Source: Saxidomus purpurata
Taxonomy: Eukaryota; Mollusca; Bivalvia; Venerida; Veneridae
Assembly (NCBI GenBank): GCA_022818135.1
Contig: JAFMSR010000008.1
Location: 27,615,003 to 27,679,002 of the forward strand
Direction of reading: 5' to 3'
DNA: 64,000 nucleotides
Part shown: in pieces, positions 47,601 to 61,922 of the stretch
Position numbering within the stretch: position 1 is the first letter of the stretch
How the letters are laid out: each line of letters begins with the position of its first letter
The notes under the pieces: model-generated
Database searches by the model: none
Seen by the model: only the letters and a program-made list of their open reading frames with translations
Told to the model about the DNA's origin: nothing
Position numbers and translations under genes: made by a program

Positions 47601-47805
47601 TAATAAAAATAGTAATAATAATGATAATAATCTTTATCTAAAGAATGTAACTCAATAAGTCTATCTTTAAAACAAGTCTTATCTAACATGATGAGGCAGG
47701 CTTACATAGTACCAACAAAACAGCAATGACAGGTTACGAGATTTATTTGAGCAGAACTAAATTCCAAAGCCATAATACATTCACACTGTGTTAAGGTAAA
47801 GTCAC

Positions 47806-48365
47806 CGGTCTGGATTCTCCATATAATATGAATAATTTATGAGAAGCTTGGAAAATGAAGATTTGAACTGTTTTAAAGTTTTACTGTGTCTCGTTCTTAC
47901 GGGAATCTCATTCCAAATAAACATTCCTGAATATTCAAATGTTTTTTTTAGTATTGTTATTGCGGTGTGGAGCTTGCAAGAACGATTTGTCGCGGAACGT
48001 AAAGCGTTTTCCCCTCAGACTCTCCGATTTATCTACAAAAATAGTCGGGGGCTAGCTTGTTAACTGCTTTGTATACAAGAACGCCAATGTGGTACTTAAA
48101 TCGAACACGCCATTTGTTTAAGCATGGTGTATGGAATTCTAAATGGAAGCTGTAAGATTATTCTATCTGATCTTTTTAGCAGTTTCGATAATTTATAAAT
48201 TTTTGTTTGACTACAAATTTTTAATTCTTTTCTTAAATATCGGGATATTCGTTAAAAAGGTTCAACTTAGCATTTATCTTAAAACAAACTTCCATTACTT
48301 GATAGTTCCAGTCCAAAGATCGATCTAGGGCCTGCAAGTGATACAATTAATAAAGAATTTACTGC
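47806..48365. other. Intergenic, nothing recognised
   Basis: AT-rich. Short ORFs without motifs. Confidence 0.5.
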
Positions 48366-48369
48366 TTTT

Positions 48370-48445
48370 AGCCGTGGCGCACTGATCGAGTTTTGCGCGT
48401 TCGCCTCAGGGTCGGGCGATTCCGTGTTCAGACCAAACCACTGCA
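48370..48445 (+). mobile_element. Possible tRNA-like SINE head
   Basis: GCCGTGGCGCACTGATCGAG, GCGCGTTCGCCTCAGGGTCG and GTGTTCAGACC follow the order of a tRNA 5' half, anticodon arm and degraded B-box. The body beyond is not recognised. Confidence 0.45.
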
Positions 48446-49065
48446 AATATCTACTTGGCTTTATTTTACATGTGTTTATAAGAGCAGTAATTTATTCGTT
48501 GAACTTGCTCCATGCTGAAATGTGGCCAGAATCGAGCGCAGCCTACTCGTGCAATACTACGGGAGTTCAGTTCCAATATTTTTTTAATCGTTGTTTAATT
48601 GGCTATGTGTTAACTACACCAATCCAAGCAAACTATGTAATACATGCTGACATTTGTTCTTGACAATTTACATACTCTTCTACAAGCAGACGTCATAATT
48701 TACTGCAACTCTTTTTATACGAAGTGGCTAGCGAACCGGAATAGGTCCTTAGCGAACCGAAATTAATACGCGGACGAATCATTTGGCGTGTCGTTATCGC
48801 CAATACAGCTATAGAAACAATGCATATGTTGATTATTCTCGTGATCATTAAAATGTTATTCAGAAGATGAATATCTAGAGATCCTTCCTAAAATAATGAC
48901 ATGAAAGACTTAATGCAGAATTAGTACGAGAGATAACAAAATGACTGTTAAATGGCTAAGTATGAAGGAGATCGTTCAGTTATGACAGAATGTATAGCAT
49001 GGAAATAGAAAGCCATTTTCTTGTAAATGTTTTCGATTTTGATGCCATGAATTGTTCAGCCTGAT

Positions 49066-49934
49066 AACAACAGCTGTCAGTAGAACAGTACGCTCCACTT
49101 TTTTTCAGTTCTTGCCAATAAAACAAGAGTTTGTTAGTAAAAGGCAAAACAAGGACCTGTATAAACATGAGTCTCAAGTAGTAAGATATTAAGTCAAGAG
49201 TTATCAAACTTAATTTTTTTATATTCCTGATTACTACAGCAAAGTTTTGAATTAATACTTGAAGTGGCTAAAAATACATGTGCACGACAGTTCCAGTTGC
49301 ACACAAGATTTTTACTAGGAATTATCAAGTATCTCTTTTGCACTCTCACACTACCAGTGCTCTTCTTGGTGGACAGAGTAGCTGGGAAGGACTGGTAGCT
49401 CAGTTTTTTAAACCCCTCACACATGGCCAAAATAGTTCATTATTGATTGCTAGTCATCACCATAGAAGAAGAAGAGCGGTGGTGTAGAGGTTTAGGTGTC
49501 TGCCGCTCATCCCGGAGGTTGCGGGTTCGAGCCCCACCAAGGTCACGAGGGTACCTCCTCATGACAACAGTACTGGTTTTTCCAGGAATCGGAAAGTTTT
49601 CTTCACAATCGAGCTAAAATGAATTAGTATAAACTAAACTAGAAGAAGAAGAGAAGAAGTACAGATCAAGAAACATTTTTAAAGTTATCTCCTCTTGCTT
49701 ACAGATAGTTGTCATGATGGTACATGAGTATCCCAACTTTCAAAGTAATATCTCAAATGGTTAAGTCAATAAGCGGACAAGAATGAAAAATTTAACTAAG
49801 TTTCTAAGTCGAAAAGGGCCATAATTCAAAGGAAATTCTAGACAGGGTTAACATTTCCTGCCTACATTTGGGGATCATGGTGGCAAAACAAGTATTCCAA
49901 CTTTCAAAGTAATATATCGAACAGTTCAGTCAAC
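49066..49934. mobile_element. Pearl-like element, truncated and interrupted
   Basis: Begins AACAGCTGTCAGTAGAACAG and TCTTGCCAATAAAACAAGAG, matching 54622-54690. The match breaks near 49157 and resumes near 49655 (GTACAGATCAAGAAACATTT), so about 500 bp, including a SINE, is inserted. Another pearl-like element starts at its right end. Confidence 0.65.
49471..49645 (+). mobile_element. tRNA-derived SINE
   Basis: A-box-like GCGGTGGTGTAGAGG (49476-49490), then a perfect B-box CGGGTTCGAGCCCC (about 49522-49535), a body with GGTCACGAGGGTACCTCCTC and GGTTTTTCCAGGAATCGG, and the tail TATAAACTAAACTAG followed by an AGAAGA run. The second copy of this family is at 24425-24588 on the other strand. Confidence 0.8.
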
Positions 49935-51165
49935 AAGAGCTGTCCATAAGACAGCAAGCTCGACTATTGTGGGTGCTAAATGCTAGTAAAACAAAATTTT
50001 TATCAGTATAATAGCAAATCAAAATTCTGCTGACTCTTAAGTATAAACTAGGAAAGTTGAATCATAAAAAAAGGTCAAAATCTATCACTATATATTTAAT
50101 TTTTGGTAAATTAATTGTTTGATACAAAATGTACCTATGAACGCTATTGCTAAGTTTGATATAACTACCATAAGTGGTTACTGAGATATGTGCATGATAG
50201 TGGGGCTTGCATGCAAAACTTTAACCAAATTTTCAAACTCAAACAAGGGCCATCATTTGCAATAAATTTAAACAAGAGTTATCTGACTTGACTGTGTGAC
50301 ACCCCTAAAGACATAATTGAAGTTTCAAGTCAATATTATAAGTGGTTACTGAGATAATGTGCATGATACAACCTTGCATGGGGGGGTTATGACGCAAACC
50401 AGTATTCCATGTTACAAAGCAATATCTCAAGGGGTTAAGTCAATAAGTGGATTTTACTCATATTCAATGTATTTTCTAAGTCAAACTAGATGGGTGTTCA
50501 GTAGAACACTTGTGTCGCCCTCTTTCTCTTTGTTAGAATAACCAATAATTTTGTGACAAAATCTAAGTACAAAAAGGGGCATAACTGTGTCAAATATGAC
50601 TTTGACCTACACAATTTTGCGGCATCACGACCCTTTTGTCAGAAGCAATGCAATTTGAAAGTTTGATGAAGAAATGTTAAGAAATAATAAAGTTATAGCC
50701 AACATTAAGTTTTCATGACAAAATCTAAGTACAAAAAGGGGCACAACTCTGTCAAATATGACCTTGACCTACACCATTTGGCGGCATCACAACCCTTTTG
50801 TCATAGGCAATACAATTGTAAAGTTTGATGAAGAAATCTTAAGAAATGGCAAAGTTATAGCCAACATTAAGTTTATGTGACGGATGGATGGACCGACGGA
50901 CCTACAGACAGACAAAGCGATCCCTATGTATCGCCTTTTCTCCGAAAGGGCGACACAAAAAGGGGCACGATTCTGATATTAACCTTTACAGAGTTAAGTA
51001 CTCTTGTCTGTGGATGGAGGTTATGATAATAAATAAGCATGGTAAGTTTCAATGAAATATCTAAAGGCTTTGAAATAAAGTGGGGTGGAACAAAAAACAA
51101 CCAAGGTGTGACACCAATGCCGAGGTGAGTAGGATAGCTACCCTTTTCTTTGAAAAGTCAAGCTT
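49935..51165. mobile_element. Pearl-like element with long tandem core
   Basis: Left end CAAGAGCTGTCCATAAGACA then GCTCGACTATT; right end TTTGAAAAGTCAAGCTT. The core contains repeated CTAAGTACAAAAAGGGGCA blocks (near 50560 and 50730), TTATAGCCAACATTAAGTTT twice, and a CGACGGACC cluster. The terminal arms no longer pair well. Confidence 0.65.
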
Positions 51166-51276
51166 AAAAGCATCAATTAAATTTTCTCATTGTATCCAGC
51201 TTCAGCCACAATATTTTTATGTAGATTTTCAAGTTTTGGGAAAATTCTCACTAAAAACTTACAATTAGATTTATAA

Positions 51277-51872
51277 GATAGCCCTATATCGCTCACCTTG
51301 GTACAAGTCAACTTGCCTGGTGGAAGATCACTAGACAATGTTATATACCAAAATAGGTTTTCCTATATACGTCTCTGTAAAATAAGTGACCCTGGGAAAG
51401 GTCAATTTTGACCCTAGGGGCATAATTTAAACAAACTTTAAAGAGGTCTTCTAGGCCATGCTACATGCCAAATATCTAAGCCATAGGCCTTGTGATTTCA
51501 GAGAAGATTTTTAAAGTTTTTCCTATATAAGCCTATGTAAAACTAAGTGACCCCCCAGACAAGGTCAGTTTTGATCCCAGGGGCATAATTTGAACAATCT
51601 TGGTAGAGGTCTACTAGACAATGCTACATGCCAAATATCTAAGCTCTAGGCCTTGTGGTGCTTGTGGTGATCTTCATCTCAGTTTTTCCTATTTGTTGCC
51701 ATAGCAAAGCGGGTTCTGCATGGAATGGAATTCTTTGAACATTTTGGTAGAGCTTCATGCAAGGAACATCCCTGCATAGTTTCATAAACATTGGCCAAGT
51801 GGTTTCAGAAGAGATGTCATTTGAATCAAAATGTTGATGGACGATCATCCATCAGAAAAGCTCACCATGGCG
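51277..51872 (-). mobile_element. GCTCACC-type MITE, reverse orientation
   Basis: Starts GCCCTATATCGCTCACC and ends AAAAGCTCACC. The interior has repeated GACCC..GGGGCATAATTT, ACAATGCTACATGCCAAATA and CTAAGC..TAGGCCTTGTG units. Same family as 56161-56906 and 63237-64000. Confidence 0.7.
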
Positions 51873-51896
51873 ACGTATATCTCTAAATTAAAAAAA

Positions 51897-52092
51897 AACG
51901 CTTTTGAAATTTCAATATAAACTTATAGTGTAGCGGTGCCGTGTAACTGACCTTTTCAATCTATTTCTGCATATTCCTACCTAGATTTTTGCATATTTTT
52001 TTTATTCTAGCCTTTAGTTTAATATCTATGAATAAGAATGTCAATTTTTTTTGAAAATATTCTTTTCAACGGTAACTGAGAGCGAGCAGCTG
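51897..52092. repeat. Dispersed repeat, partner of 20383-20595
   Basis: CGCTTTTGAAATTTCAATAT through TAGTGTAGCGGTGCCGT is the reverse complement of 20383-20430. GAGAGCGAGCAGCT follows at about 52079. Confidence 0.55.
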
Positions 52093-54144
<2,052 letters not shown>

Positions 54145-54299
54145 TTTCTACATATAAATTAGGACACAAAAAAATTATCCATGTGCCATTCTTTCTGACA
54201 TATTTTAATTCTCATTTTTGGTTCATATAATTTTTGGTTGATCATGATCTGCAATATATATAATATACATATTATACAACTTATCATTATTACAGCATA

Positions 54300-54477
54300 C
54301 AGTAAACTCTTGTTATACAGACTCCAGATATAGCGAATTTTCAGATTGGAACAAATTTTCTCTGAGTTTTTTTCTTTCTTTATTTCATATAAAAATGATA
54401 TATGGATATAACAAACTCCAGATATAAAGAACAAATTTATATGGTCCCAAGGGCTTTGTTATAAACAGAGCTTACTG
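54300..54477. mobile_element. pogo/Tigger-like MITE, copy 3 (178 bp)
   Basis: CAGTAAACTC...GAGCTTACTG with TA on both sides (54298-54299, 54478-54479). Same length as copy 1. The interior shares AACTCCAGATATA and TATGGTCCCAAGGG. Confidence 0.85.
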
Positions 54478-54619
54478 TATTACTTTTGTTGAATCCTTCT
54501 TTACTTGGTTTGTGTGAAGGTACAAGACAATATTAGAGTTGATAGCAATAGGCTGTGTCAGATGAAAATTTACAATACAACATGACTTGAGAAGAGTAAG
54601 TAATGTAAGAATGATAAAA

Positions 54620-55608
54620 AACAAGAGCTGTCAGTAGGACAGCGCGCTCGACTTTTTTAGTGCTTGCCAATAAAACAAAACATTGACAGTAAAGGGCATA
54701 CAAGAGTTTAACTAGGAATTTCGAAGTACAAATCAAGAAACATTTTCACAGAGTTATCTTCTCTTGCTTACAGATAGGTCTCATGATGGTACATAAGTAC
54801 TCCAACTTTCAAAGTAATATCTCAAATGGTTAAGTCAACAAGTGGACAAGAATGAAAATTTAACTGAGTTTCTAAATCAAACAGGGCCATAATTCAAATA
54901 AAATTCTTGACAGAATTACCTTCTCCTGCCCATGTTTGAGGATCATGATGATAAACAAGTATTCCAACTTTCAAATTAATATCTCAAACAGTTTAGTCAA
55001 AAAGTGGACTGGTACGAAAAACTTAACCAAGATTCTAAGTCGATAAAGGGCCTTAATTTTAAAACAAATCCCTGACAGAGTTACCTTCTCTTGTCTACAG
55101 ATGGGGGTAATGATGTAAACAAGCATTCAAAGTTTCAAAGCAATATCTCAAAGGGTTAAGGCAGTAAGTGGATTTTACCCATATTCAACGTATTTTCTAA
55201 GTAAAAAAGGGGCATAATTCTGTGAAAAACCTTGACAGAGTTATGTACTCTTGTCTGTTGATGTAGGTCATAATTGTAAAAAAGTATGGTTAGTTTCAAA
55301 GCAATACCTCTAATGGTTTTGAAATAAAGTGAGGTGGTACGAAAAACTTAACCAAGCTCAATACACTTTCTTAGTCCAAAAAAGGGCCATACTTATGTCA
55401 AAAACCTTGACAGAGTTATGTACTCTTGTCTGTAGATGGCGGTTATGATGGTAAACAAGTATGGTAAGTTTCAAAGCCATACCTCTAATAGTTTTGAAAT
55501 AAAGTGGGTTCGTATGAAAAACTTAAACCAAGGTGTGACACCAACGCGGACGCCGACGCCGGGGCGAGTAGGATAGCTCCCCTTTTCTTCGAAAAAGTCG
55601 AGCTAAAA
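54620..55608. mobile_element. Pearl-like element with tandem core
   Basis: Left end ACAAGAGCTGTCAGTAGGAC, then GCTCGACTTTTTT; right end CGAAAAAGTCGAGCT. The core has about five degenerate units, each with AACTTTCAAAG..ATATCTCAAA and CTTGACAGAGTTA. A GACGCCGACGCCGGGGCGAG stretch precedes the right end, as in the copy ending at 47600. Confidence 0.8.
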
Positions 55609-56160
55609 AGCAACACAGGGTAAACCTTGTTGGTGATTTGAAGTAAAATATTGTCTAAAATAGTATAAAGATCTATCTTTCATGAGCAAATTTCCAAACA
55701 ATCTTCAATTTATGACCCATTTGAACTTCTGTTAGCCATACCATAATCGAAACAAGTAACAATTCAATAAAAATAGTGGAATGTGTATACTTGAGGATAA
55801 AAAGAACATAGCATTTTTGTTACCCTGCATTTCTTTTTTCTTACAGTATAGTTGCTGAAATAGCGTGCGATACATGAAGTCATAACATTAAATGATGTCA
55901 TAAATTACTTCATTAACATAATTGCAATAAATACATGTTTCAGTTAAATACTAGTCAGATTATTTTTGGTGAGATTCTTATAAATGTAACCACACAAAGA
56001 TAGCAACAATATACAACACTGTTGGGTTGTGCTCTCATCATTCCTTTTGTTACTATGAAGATGATAAAGTATGAACATTGAACAATAGTTGCATTTTTCG
56101 AATATCTATTGGTGTAAGATGTCTAAGCTAGATATTACTGAAAGCTCATTAAAAGATTTT
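55609..56160. other. Intergenic with a solo Tc1-type TIR end
   Basis: TACCCTGCATTTCTTTTTTC near 55823 resembles the inverted repeat of the element at 7097-7727. Otherwise nothing is recognised. Confidence 0.5.
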
Positions 56161-56906
56161 TAGCTCACCTAGCACAAAGAGCTGGAGTGAGCTTAGTCTA
56201 TTAGGATCGCATTTCGTCCAGTGTACGTTAAACAGTGTTTGTCATATGTCTGGTAACATTTTCCTTCAAATGACATCTCCTCTGAAACCACTAGACCAAT
56301 GATCATATAACTTGGCAGGGATGTTCCTTGCATGAAGCCCTTTCAAACTTGTTCAAATAATTCCATTCCATGCGGAAAGAAAAAACTTTAAAAATCTTCT
56401 TCTCAAGAAAAGGAAGGTCGAGAGCTAAGATATTGGGCATGTAGCATTACCTACTACTACTAGTTGTCCTTTATCAAAATTGTTCAAATGATGACCCCCA
56501 ATTCAAAATTGACCCCGCACAGGGGTCACTTGTTTTTTGCATAGGCTTATAGAGGAAAAACTTTAACATCTTCTCTGAAACCACAAAGCCTAGAGCTTAG
56601 ATATTTAGCATGTGGGGTAACCTAGTGGACCTCTACCAAGACTGTTAACATTATGAACCCAGGGTCAAATCTGACACCGCCTGGGGGTCTCTTGATTTTA
56701 CATAGGTTTATATAGGAAAAACTTAAAAAATCTTTATCTCTGAAACCACAAGGATATTTGGCATGTATCATTGCCTAGTAAACCTCTACCAAGAATGCTC
56801 AAATCATGTCCCCCAAGTCAAAATTGACCCTTTCTGCTATTGATGACCTTGTATTATAGCCAATGGTGGCCAGGTGAGCGATATAGGGCCATCTTGGCCC
56901 TCTTGT
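56161..56906 (+). mobile_element. GCTCACC-type MITE
   Basis: Left end TAGCTCACCTAGCAC; right end GGTGAGCGATATAGGGCCAT, then GGCCCTCTTGT. Interior units repeat AAATTGACCC, GGTCACTTG..TTTGCATAGG and CTTCTCTGAAACCACAAAGC. No coding capacity. Confidence 0.75.
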
Positions 56907-57271
56907 TTAACCTTCCCATCATTATGATGTTACTTATCAAACACTGAAAATCAAATTGGTGCATAATTGTGAAATATGTATAGGTTAATGCATATAAAAA
57001 GGAGCTTTACCTACTGGTGATAGAGTATGTGACGCTACAAATAAGTTGACACATGTAGAAACAACTGGAGACAAATGGCTAGACTGTAAACAAAGAGGCC
57101 AACAGGAAAAACATTTGATGTGAGGCATTAAAGGTGCTGTAAATAATTAATTTTTTTGTTTACTGTTTGTTAGCAGGTAATTTATTTTAATAAAGTATCT
57201 AGATCACCTTTCATAAAAATGCTAGATGCAGAGATTAAATTACTTATCCACCTCAAATACCTTCCTTGAAT

Positions 57272-59232
57272 AAAGATACATACATGTTCTCCAGTTCTTT
57301 GCAACATTGTAGACATAAAAAATTATTTTTAATAAAATGTTTCTGATTTGACATCCAACTATTAAAAATTGTACATCAATAACAACATTTTTGCTTTTTC
57401 AGACGTCTTTAGGAAGTCTGGTGATGTCTTTAGGTAAATAGTCAATACAATTTCTTTTTTTATTGATATAATTTTACACTTTTGAAATCAGATCTTGTTT
57501 TTTTAGTACAGGAATAGGTAACATGTTATGCAATTTGGTGCCACCTTATACAATTCTTGATGTTTCTGTTTGTTCAGATAGTTTCTTGATTATCTTTTGA
57601 GCAAACTTTGCAAAACAATGATACTAGGACAATTTCAGTCTTTGATTTTTTTTATAAATATTGAGTAAAACTTTGGTGTGCTAAAAAGTGTATGAGCAAC
57701 AGTTACTAAACAGTACAGAAATATTTATTATCATTTATAGAAGTCTAAAGCGAAAGAGCAGAGTCCCTGGCTGACTATAAAGGTGGTGTATTCTTCTAAA
57801 GACATCTTCAATTTTCCTGAAAGGATCTGATTCATTGTAATTATCATTTGTTTGTTTGTTATAACACATTACATGAGTTCAAGTCTGTCCTGGCAAATAT
57901 TCTGTGCTATGATCGGAATTCTGATGATATAGGTTCTTGCCAAGCCCAGAAAAGCTTAAGAAGTTTCAATGCTACAACTTTTATTTTGATGGTCAGACTG
58001 AAATATTTTTCATACAGATTATAAGTTCTGTGGTTCAAGCCTATACCAAAGTGTTCAGGGCAATGCTGATATTTGATAACTTTGATATTTTTCTGTGCTT
58101 CTTTGTTTTTTCTTGACATTTTTTGGATTTTTAGATACTAGTTAAACTATCTATTTAAATAAATATATGAAGATACTTGAAAGTACAAGTTGTCCTATCA
58201 TTCTGCTTGCAGATTATACACAAGTCCAGTGAATGGCAGTCATTTTTTGTATCTGGACCCATCATACTCCCAAGTCCTGTCTGGAACATGAGGTATGCTG
58301 CACATTTCATCGCCTTATGCAGGACAGACTTAGTGATTGAATAACTTTCACAATGCCATATGCATTGGTGAAATATTATGTTGTTTGCAATCATCTAAAA
58401 TATCTATATAGATGTATTTAGGTAAACATCCAATGTTGACACCTGCTATGAGTAACTATGTGCTATGTGTATGAACTTTCTATTTTAGGACAAGAGTAAC
58501 TTTGTTGTTCAACTGAAAGACTTAAATTTAAAATTTCAATAACACTGTTAATATGGAAATATCAATAATAACGTTTCATGACTGAATTTACTTGGAAAAT
58601 TCTTTCAATAGCTAGGCCTGAACTATTTCAAGCACTGTGGAATATTTTTCAATAGAAACAGTATAATAGTTTGATCAGTTATACAGATGAACCTATTCCA
58701 TCAGAAACATTTTCCATCAGAGCACAGAATATTTTCCAGGACACACTGAAACTCATGTAATGTGTAAATAACAGAAAAACGAAAGATGATTACAATTAAT
58801 CAAATCCTTTAAGTAAATTTGTAGATGACAAAATATATCTGGAATATTATAAAGAAGTGACTCTGAGTCTGGGACAATTGCACCTCACAAGAGAAGTGAA
58901 GGATTAAGTCATTCAAACCGAAACATCAAGAATTGTATTAGATGGCACCAAATTGTGTAACATGTTATCTATTCCTATACCAAAAATAACAACATCTGTT
59001 TTGGAAAGAGTAAACTAACACCAACTAAAAGAAATCATATTGACTTCAAAAATGATTATTCCTGGTCGACCGTTTTTGAAAAGACACCACTAGATTTCCA
59101 AAAGACACCTGAAAATGCCAAAATATTGTTATAAATGTACAATTTTTAATATCTAAATGTTAAATCACAAACATTTTACTAAAAATATGTGTTGCAAAGT
59201 ACTTGGAGAACATGTATATATCTTTATTTTAT
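57272..59232. repeat. ~2-kb inverted repeat with ~300-bp arms
   Basis: The left arm (57272-57568) and the complement of the right arm (58918-59232) share, in order, ACATGTTCTCCA, CTTTGCAACA, TATTAAAAATTGTACAT, TTTTCAG.CGTCTTT, GGAATAG.TAACATGTTA, CAATTTGGTGCCA and ACAATTCTTGATGTTTC. Identity by eye is roughly 80-85%. The spacer is ~1.35 kb with no convincing ORF. It may be a fold-back element or two oppositely inserted copies of one repeat. Confidence 0.75.
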
Positions 59233-59439
59233 TGTTTATAGTCCCAGTTAAACCTAGGATTTCTCCTTGTGAAACTGCCGAGACCCCAGGCAGGTGCAGG
59301 TTGAAGACACAGATACAGATACAATGGAATCCTGGCACCAGAGCCTAGCTACACGAATAGAACCCTTGGTTCTTTTACATGTTTTGTGTATAGCACCGAT
59401 ACAATCGAGAATACCGCTGGGTTTCTAACCAGTTCATCT

Positions 59440-59570
59440 CTATATGGGTAAGAAACACTGAACAGCTTTTCTAACAGCTTTTCAGTGCAACGGCCAAGAT
59501 TTGAACAAGGGGCCTTCAGACTGGTAGTCCAGAGCACTGAACACTCCCACCACCCAACCATAAAGTAATT
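59440..59570 (-). mobile_element. tRNA-derived SINE (reverse)
   Basis: On the - strand: GGTTGGGTGGTGGGAGTGTT, CAGTGCTCTGGACTACCAGT and CCTTGTTCAAATCTTGG, matching A-box, anticodon arm and B-box order of a Leu/Ser-like tRNA. Confidence 0.55.
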
Positions 59571-59775
59571 TAACTGCTGCATCTTGCATTTTCATGACCT
59601 TATAAAACTGCACAATTTGGTGTAGGTATAAGGGTGACTAATGACTTACTGTGTGACAATATTTACTTGGCACTCATTAATCTTCGCTAATAACTTCGGG
59701 TATGTTCAGGTATGTTTTCGTTGTTTCAATTGATGATCATATCTAACAAATACATTTCACTGACTGAAGTTCACA

Positions 59776-59850
59776 CCACAGAGACAGTGGTAAGATGCCT
59801 AATGTGTATGCAAGGTTCCATGGGTTCGAATCATGCACAGAAAATTCTAT
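59776..59850 (+). mobile_element. Possible SINE head
   Basis: GACAGTGGTAAGATGCCTAA followed by CATGGGTTCGAATCATGCAC (B-box GGTTCGAATC). Short and degraded. Confidence 0.5.
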
Positions 59851-59982
59851 TTTTTATGAGAGTATGGCTAATTTTATTTAATTTGTGACACTGTATGGAA
59901 TGATATTGAGGTAAAAATTACAAAATCCCTTTTTATTTTTAAAATATTTCCCTTTACCCCTTTTTTTCTTCTTCTTCCCCGC

Positions 59983-60410
59983 CCTTATGCACTGTTTTCA
60001 CTTTTACAATATTCTATGATTTCTGCTGTTGGGTTTTTTTTATTGTTGGTTTATAGTTAACACTTTACTTTGTTTTTTTAGATTTCAGGAATTACAATAA
60101 AATTACATCATTGAATGAATGTTTTCCGTCTGTCCTTTTTTATCTTTGAAATCCTTCCATATATTAGCCAAGGCAATTTCATCTTTAGAGGGCCGATGTC
60201 TCTTCTCACTGACTTAATCGGCTTTGTTATTATAAGTGGAAAAAAAAATTCACAAAAAAGCGGACCGATTACAAGAAACAATTTCAGTTCTATATACAAA
60301 TGTAAATAGTGTAGTGATGGCGAGGCAAGAAAGAATGCTGCATAAACAATACTGAATATATTTTATGCAATTCCAAACAATTTAAAAAAGTAAAACAAAA
60401 TTGAAGCATA
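59983..60410. repeat. Local duplication, copy 1
   Basis: GCACTGTTTTCACTTTTACA through GATTTCAGGAATTACA and AATGAATGTTTTCCGTCTGT is repeated at 61923-62240. Differences are mainly one- to few-base deletions. Confidence 0.85.
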
Positions 60411-60439
60411 GACTTGCGTAACCTGCAGAGTGTTGTAAA

Positions 60440-60744
60440 GGGGGCGTAGTGATTGGTAGGTTTAAATGCCTGTTCCACTACACCATTGCTGTTGGGTTAA
60501 CCTTTTAACAATTTTTTTGTTTTCCCCCTCTTAAAATCAAATTTTTGGGGTTGGGCCCCAGGAGGGACCTTGGTATTTTCTCACCCAGGATTTACTTTAT
60601 TGTTGTCAGAAGTGTTGACGGCCCCTGTCGGGACTTGAGGCTCAATCTGGAAGTCTACTCTGAAAAAAAAAAAAAAAATATTTTTTTTGTTTTTTCCCCC
60701 CCCCCCCCCCCCCCCCCTTCCCCCTCCCCCCCCCCATCCCAATT

Positions 60745-60782
<38 letters not shown>

Positions 60783-61065
60783 CCCCCCCCCCCCCCCCCC
60801 CCTCCCCCCCCCCCCCCCTTTTTTTTTTTTTTTTTTGCATTGAGGGTCAGTCTGGAGAGCTGTCTAGCTCTGAAAAGTAAAAGAGGGAGAAGTGTAGTGA
60901 TTGTAGGTTTATAGGCCACTTCCAACAGCCTTGCTGTTGGGTTAACCCTTTAGCGACGTTGTTGAGTGTCCGCCTTCAGATCACGAGGTCCGGGGTTTGA
61001 GCCCCAGGAGGGACCTTGGTATTTTCTCACCCAGGATTTACTTCAATAGGTTTTTTGGGCATAGT
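60440..61065 (+). repeat. Duplicated SINE-bearing segment around a homopolymer block
   Basis: GTAGTGATTG.TAGGTTTA..GCC and GCTGTTGGGTTAACC occur at 60447-60511 and 60893-60945. The SINE body GGGACCTTGGTATTTTCTCA follows at 60564 and at 61011. In the second copy the SINE is fuller, with B-box GGGGTTTGAGCCCC near 60992. The first copy lacks most of its head. Confidence 0.7.
60662..60836. repeat. Homopolymer block (A, T, C runs)
   Basis: A run, T run, long interrupted C runs, then a T run. Probable consensus failure. Poly-Gly and poly-Pro ORFs here are artefacts. Confidence 0.9.
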
Positions 61066-61660
61066 AGAGTAGTATACCGTCGGAAGTGCTATTGCACCAG
61101 TCTGCACTAGTCAATTGCAATCATTGCCTTCACACCGCTGGGGAACTCGGAATGGGAGGGGAAATTGCCGTGTTTTTAGCATCCAGCTTTCCCATGCAGG
61201 AGTTATGTTATGTGTTGTAACTGAGGGGCAGGAGTGTTAAAGAAGGATTTGACATTATATAAATATAGTGAAAATGAAAGTGGAAATCTGCTTCTTTTTT
61301 TTTAACATTATACATATTCGGATATCCACGATAATCTTTCCGGAAAATAAATATTCAAATTACGGAAAAACACGACTAGAACATAGCGCCCCCTGTTATC
61401 AAAATGTGACTTATAATTTTGAAATGACATTATGCTTAGTTCTATTTTGCCTAGTGCCTGATAACATTTTCCATACTGGTTGATCACTTTGTATTTTATT
61501 CTTGGATGCATTACAAATTAACCAAGATAACCACAGTATGATGAAATAAACCATTACGCTAAATTGCACTTTCATTCAAAAAAAAAAAAAAAAAAAAAAA
61601 AGGCATCATGGTCAAACAAAAAACATAAAGTTGTAACTTCCAGCAAGCATGCCCCGTATC

Positions 61661-61890
61661 ATTGTCAACAAGCGTGATGAAAGTGCAAGCATGCATAATG
61701 ACTGTACCAATATGCCAATAACAATAACAGTGCACAATAACACTGTCTGAGTAAATTGTAACAGTAAGCAGGCATTGTGTAATTGTCAACAAGCGTGATG
61801 AAAGTGCAAGCATGCATAGTGACTGTACCAATAAGCACAATAGCAGTGTCAATGAGTAAATTGTAACAGTAAGCAGGCATTGTGTAATTT
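61661..61890. repeat. Two-copy tandem repeat (~115 bp)
   Basis: ATTGTCAACAAGCGTGATGA, AAGTGCAAGCATGCATA.TGA and AAATTGTAACAGTAAGCAGG recur at 61661 and 61782. The second copy is about 12 bp shorter. Confidence 0.85.
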
Positions 61891-61922
61891 TTACCTCAAT
61901 ATCATTCCATAACACTGTTTTA

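Larger units (their letters stand above)
45052..47805. repeat. Segmental duplication, copy 2
   Basis: Direct copy of 41608-43672 with small indels, a gene copy at 45757-46623 and a mobile insertion at 46784-47600. The match resumes after the insertion with AATAATAATGATAATAATC and continues to about 47805. Confidence 0.9.

Noticed and set aside
59240..59348. Exon after TTGTTTATAG (reads VPVKPRISPCETAETPGRCR)
   Set aside because: Acceptor-like start and open frame, but it ends in a stop after ~35 residues and no partner exon is seen. It coincides with the inverted-repeat boundary.
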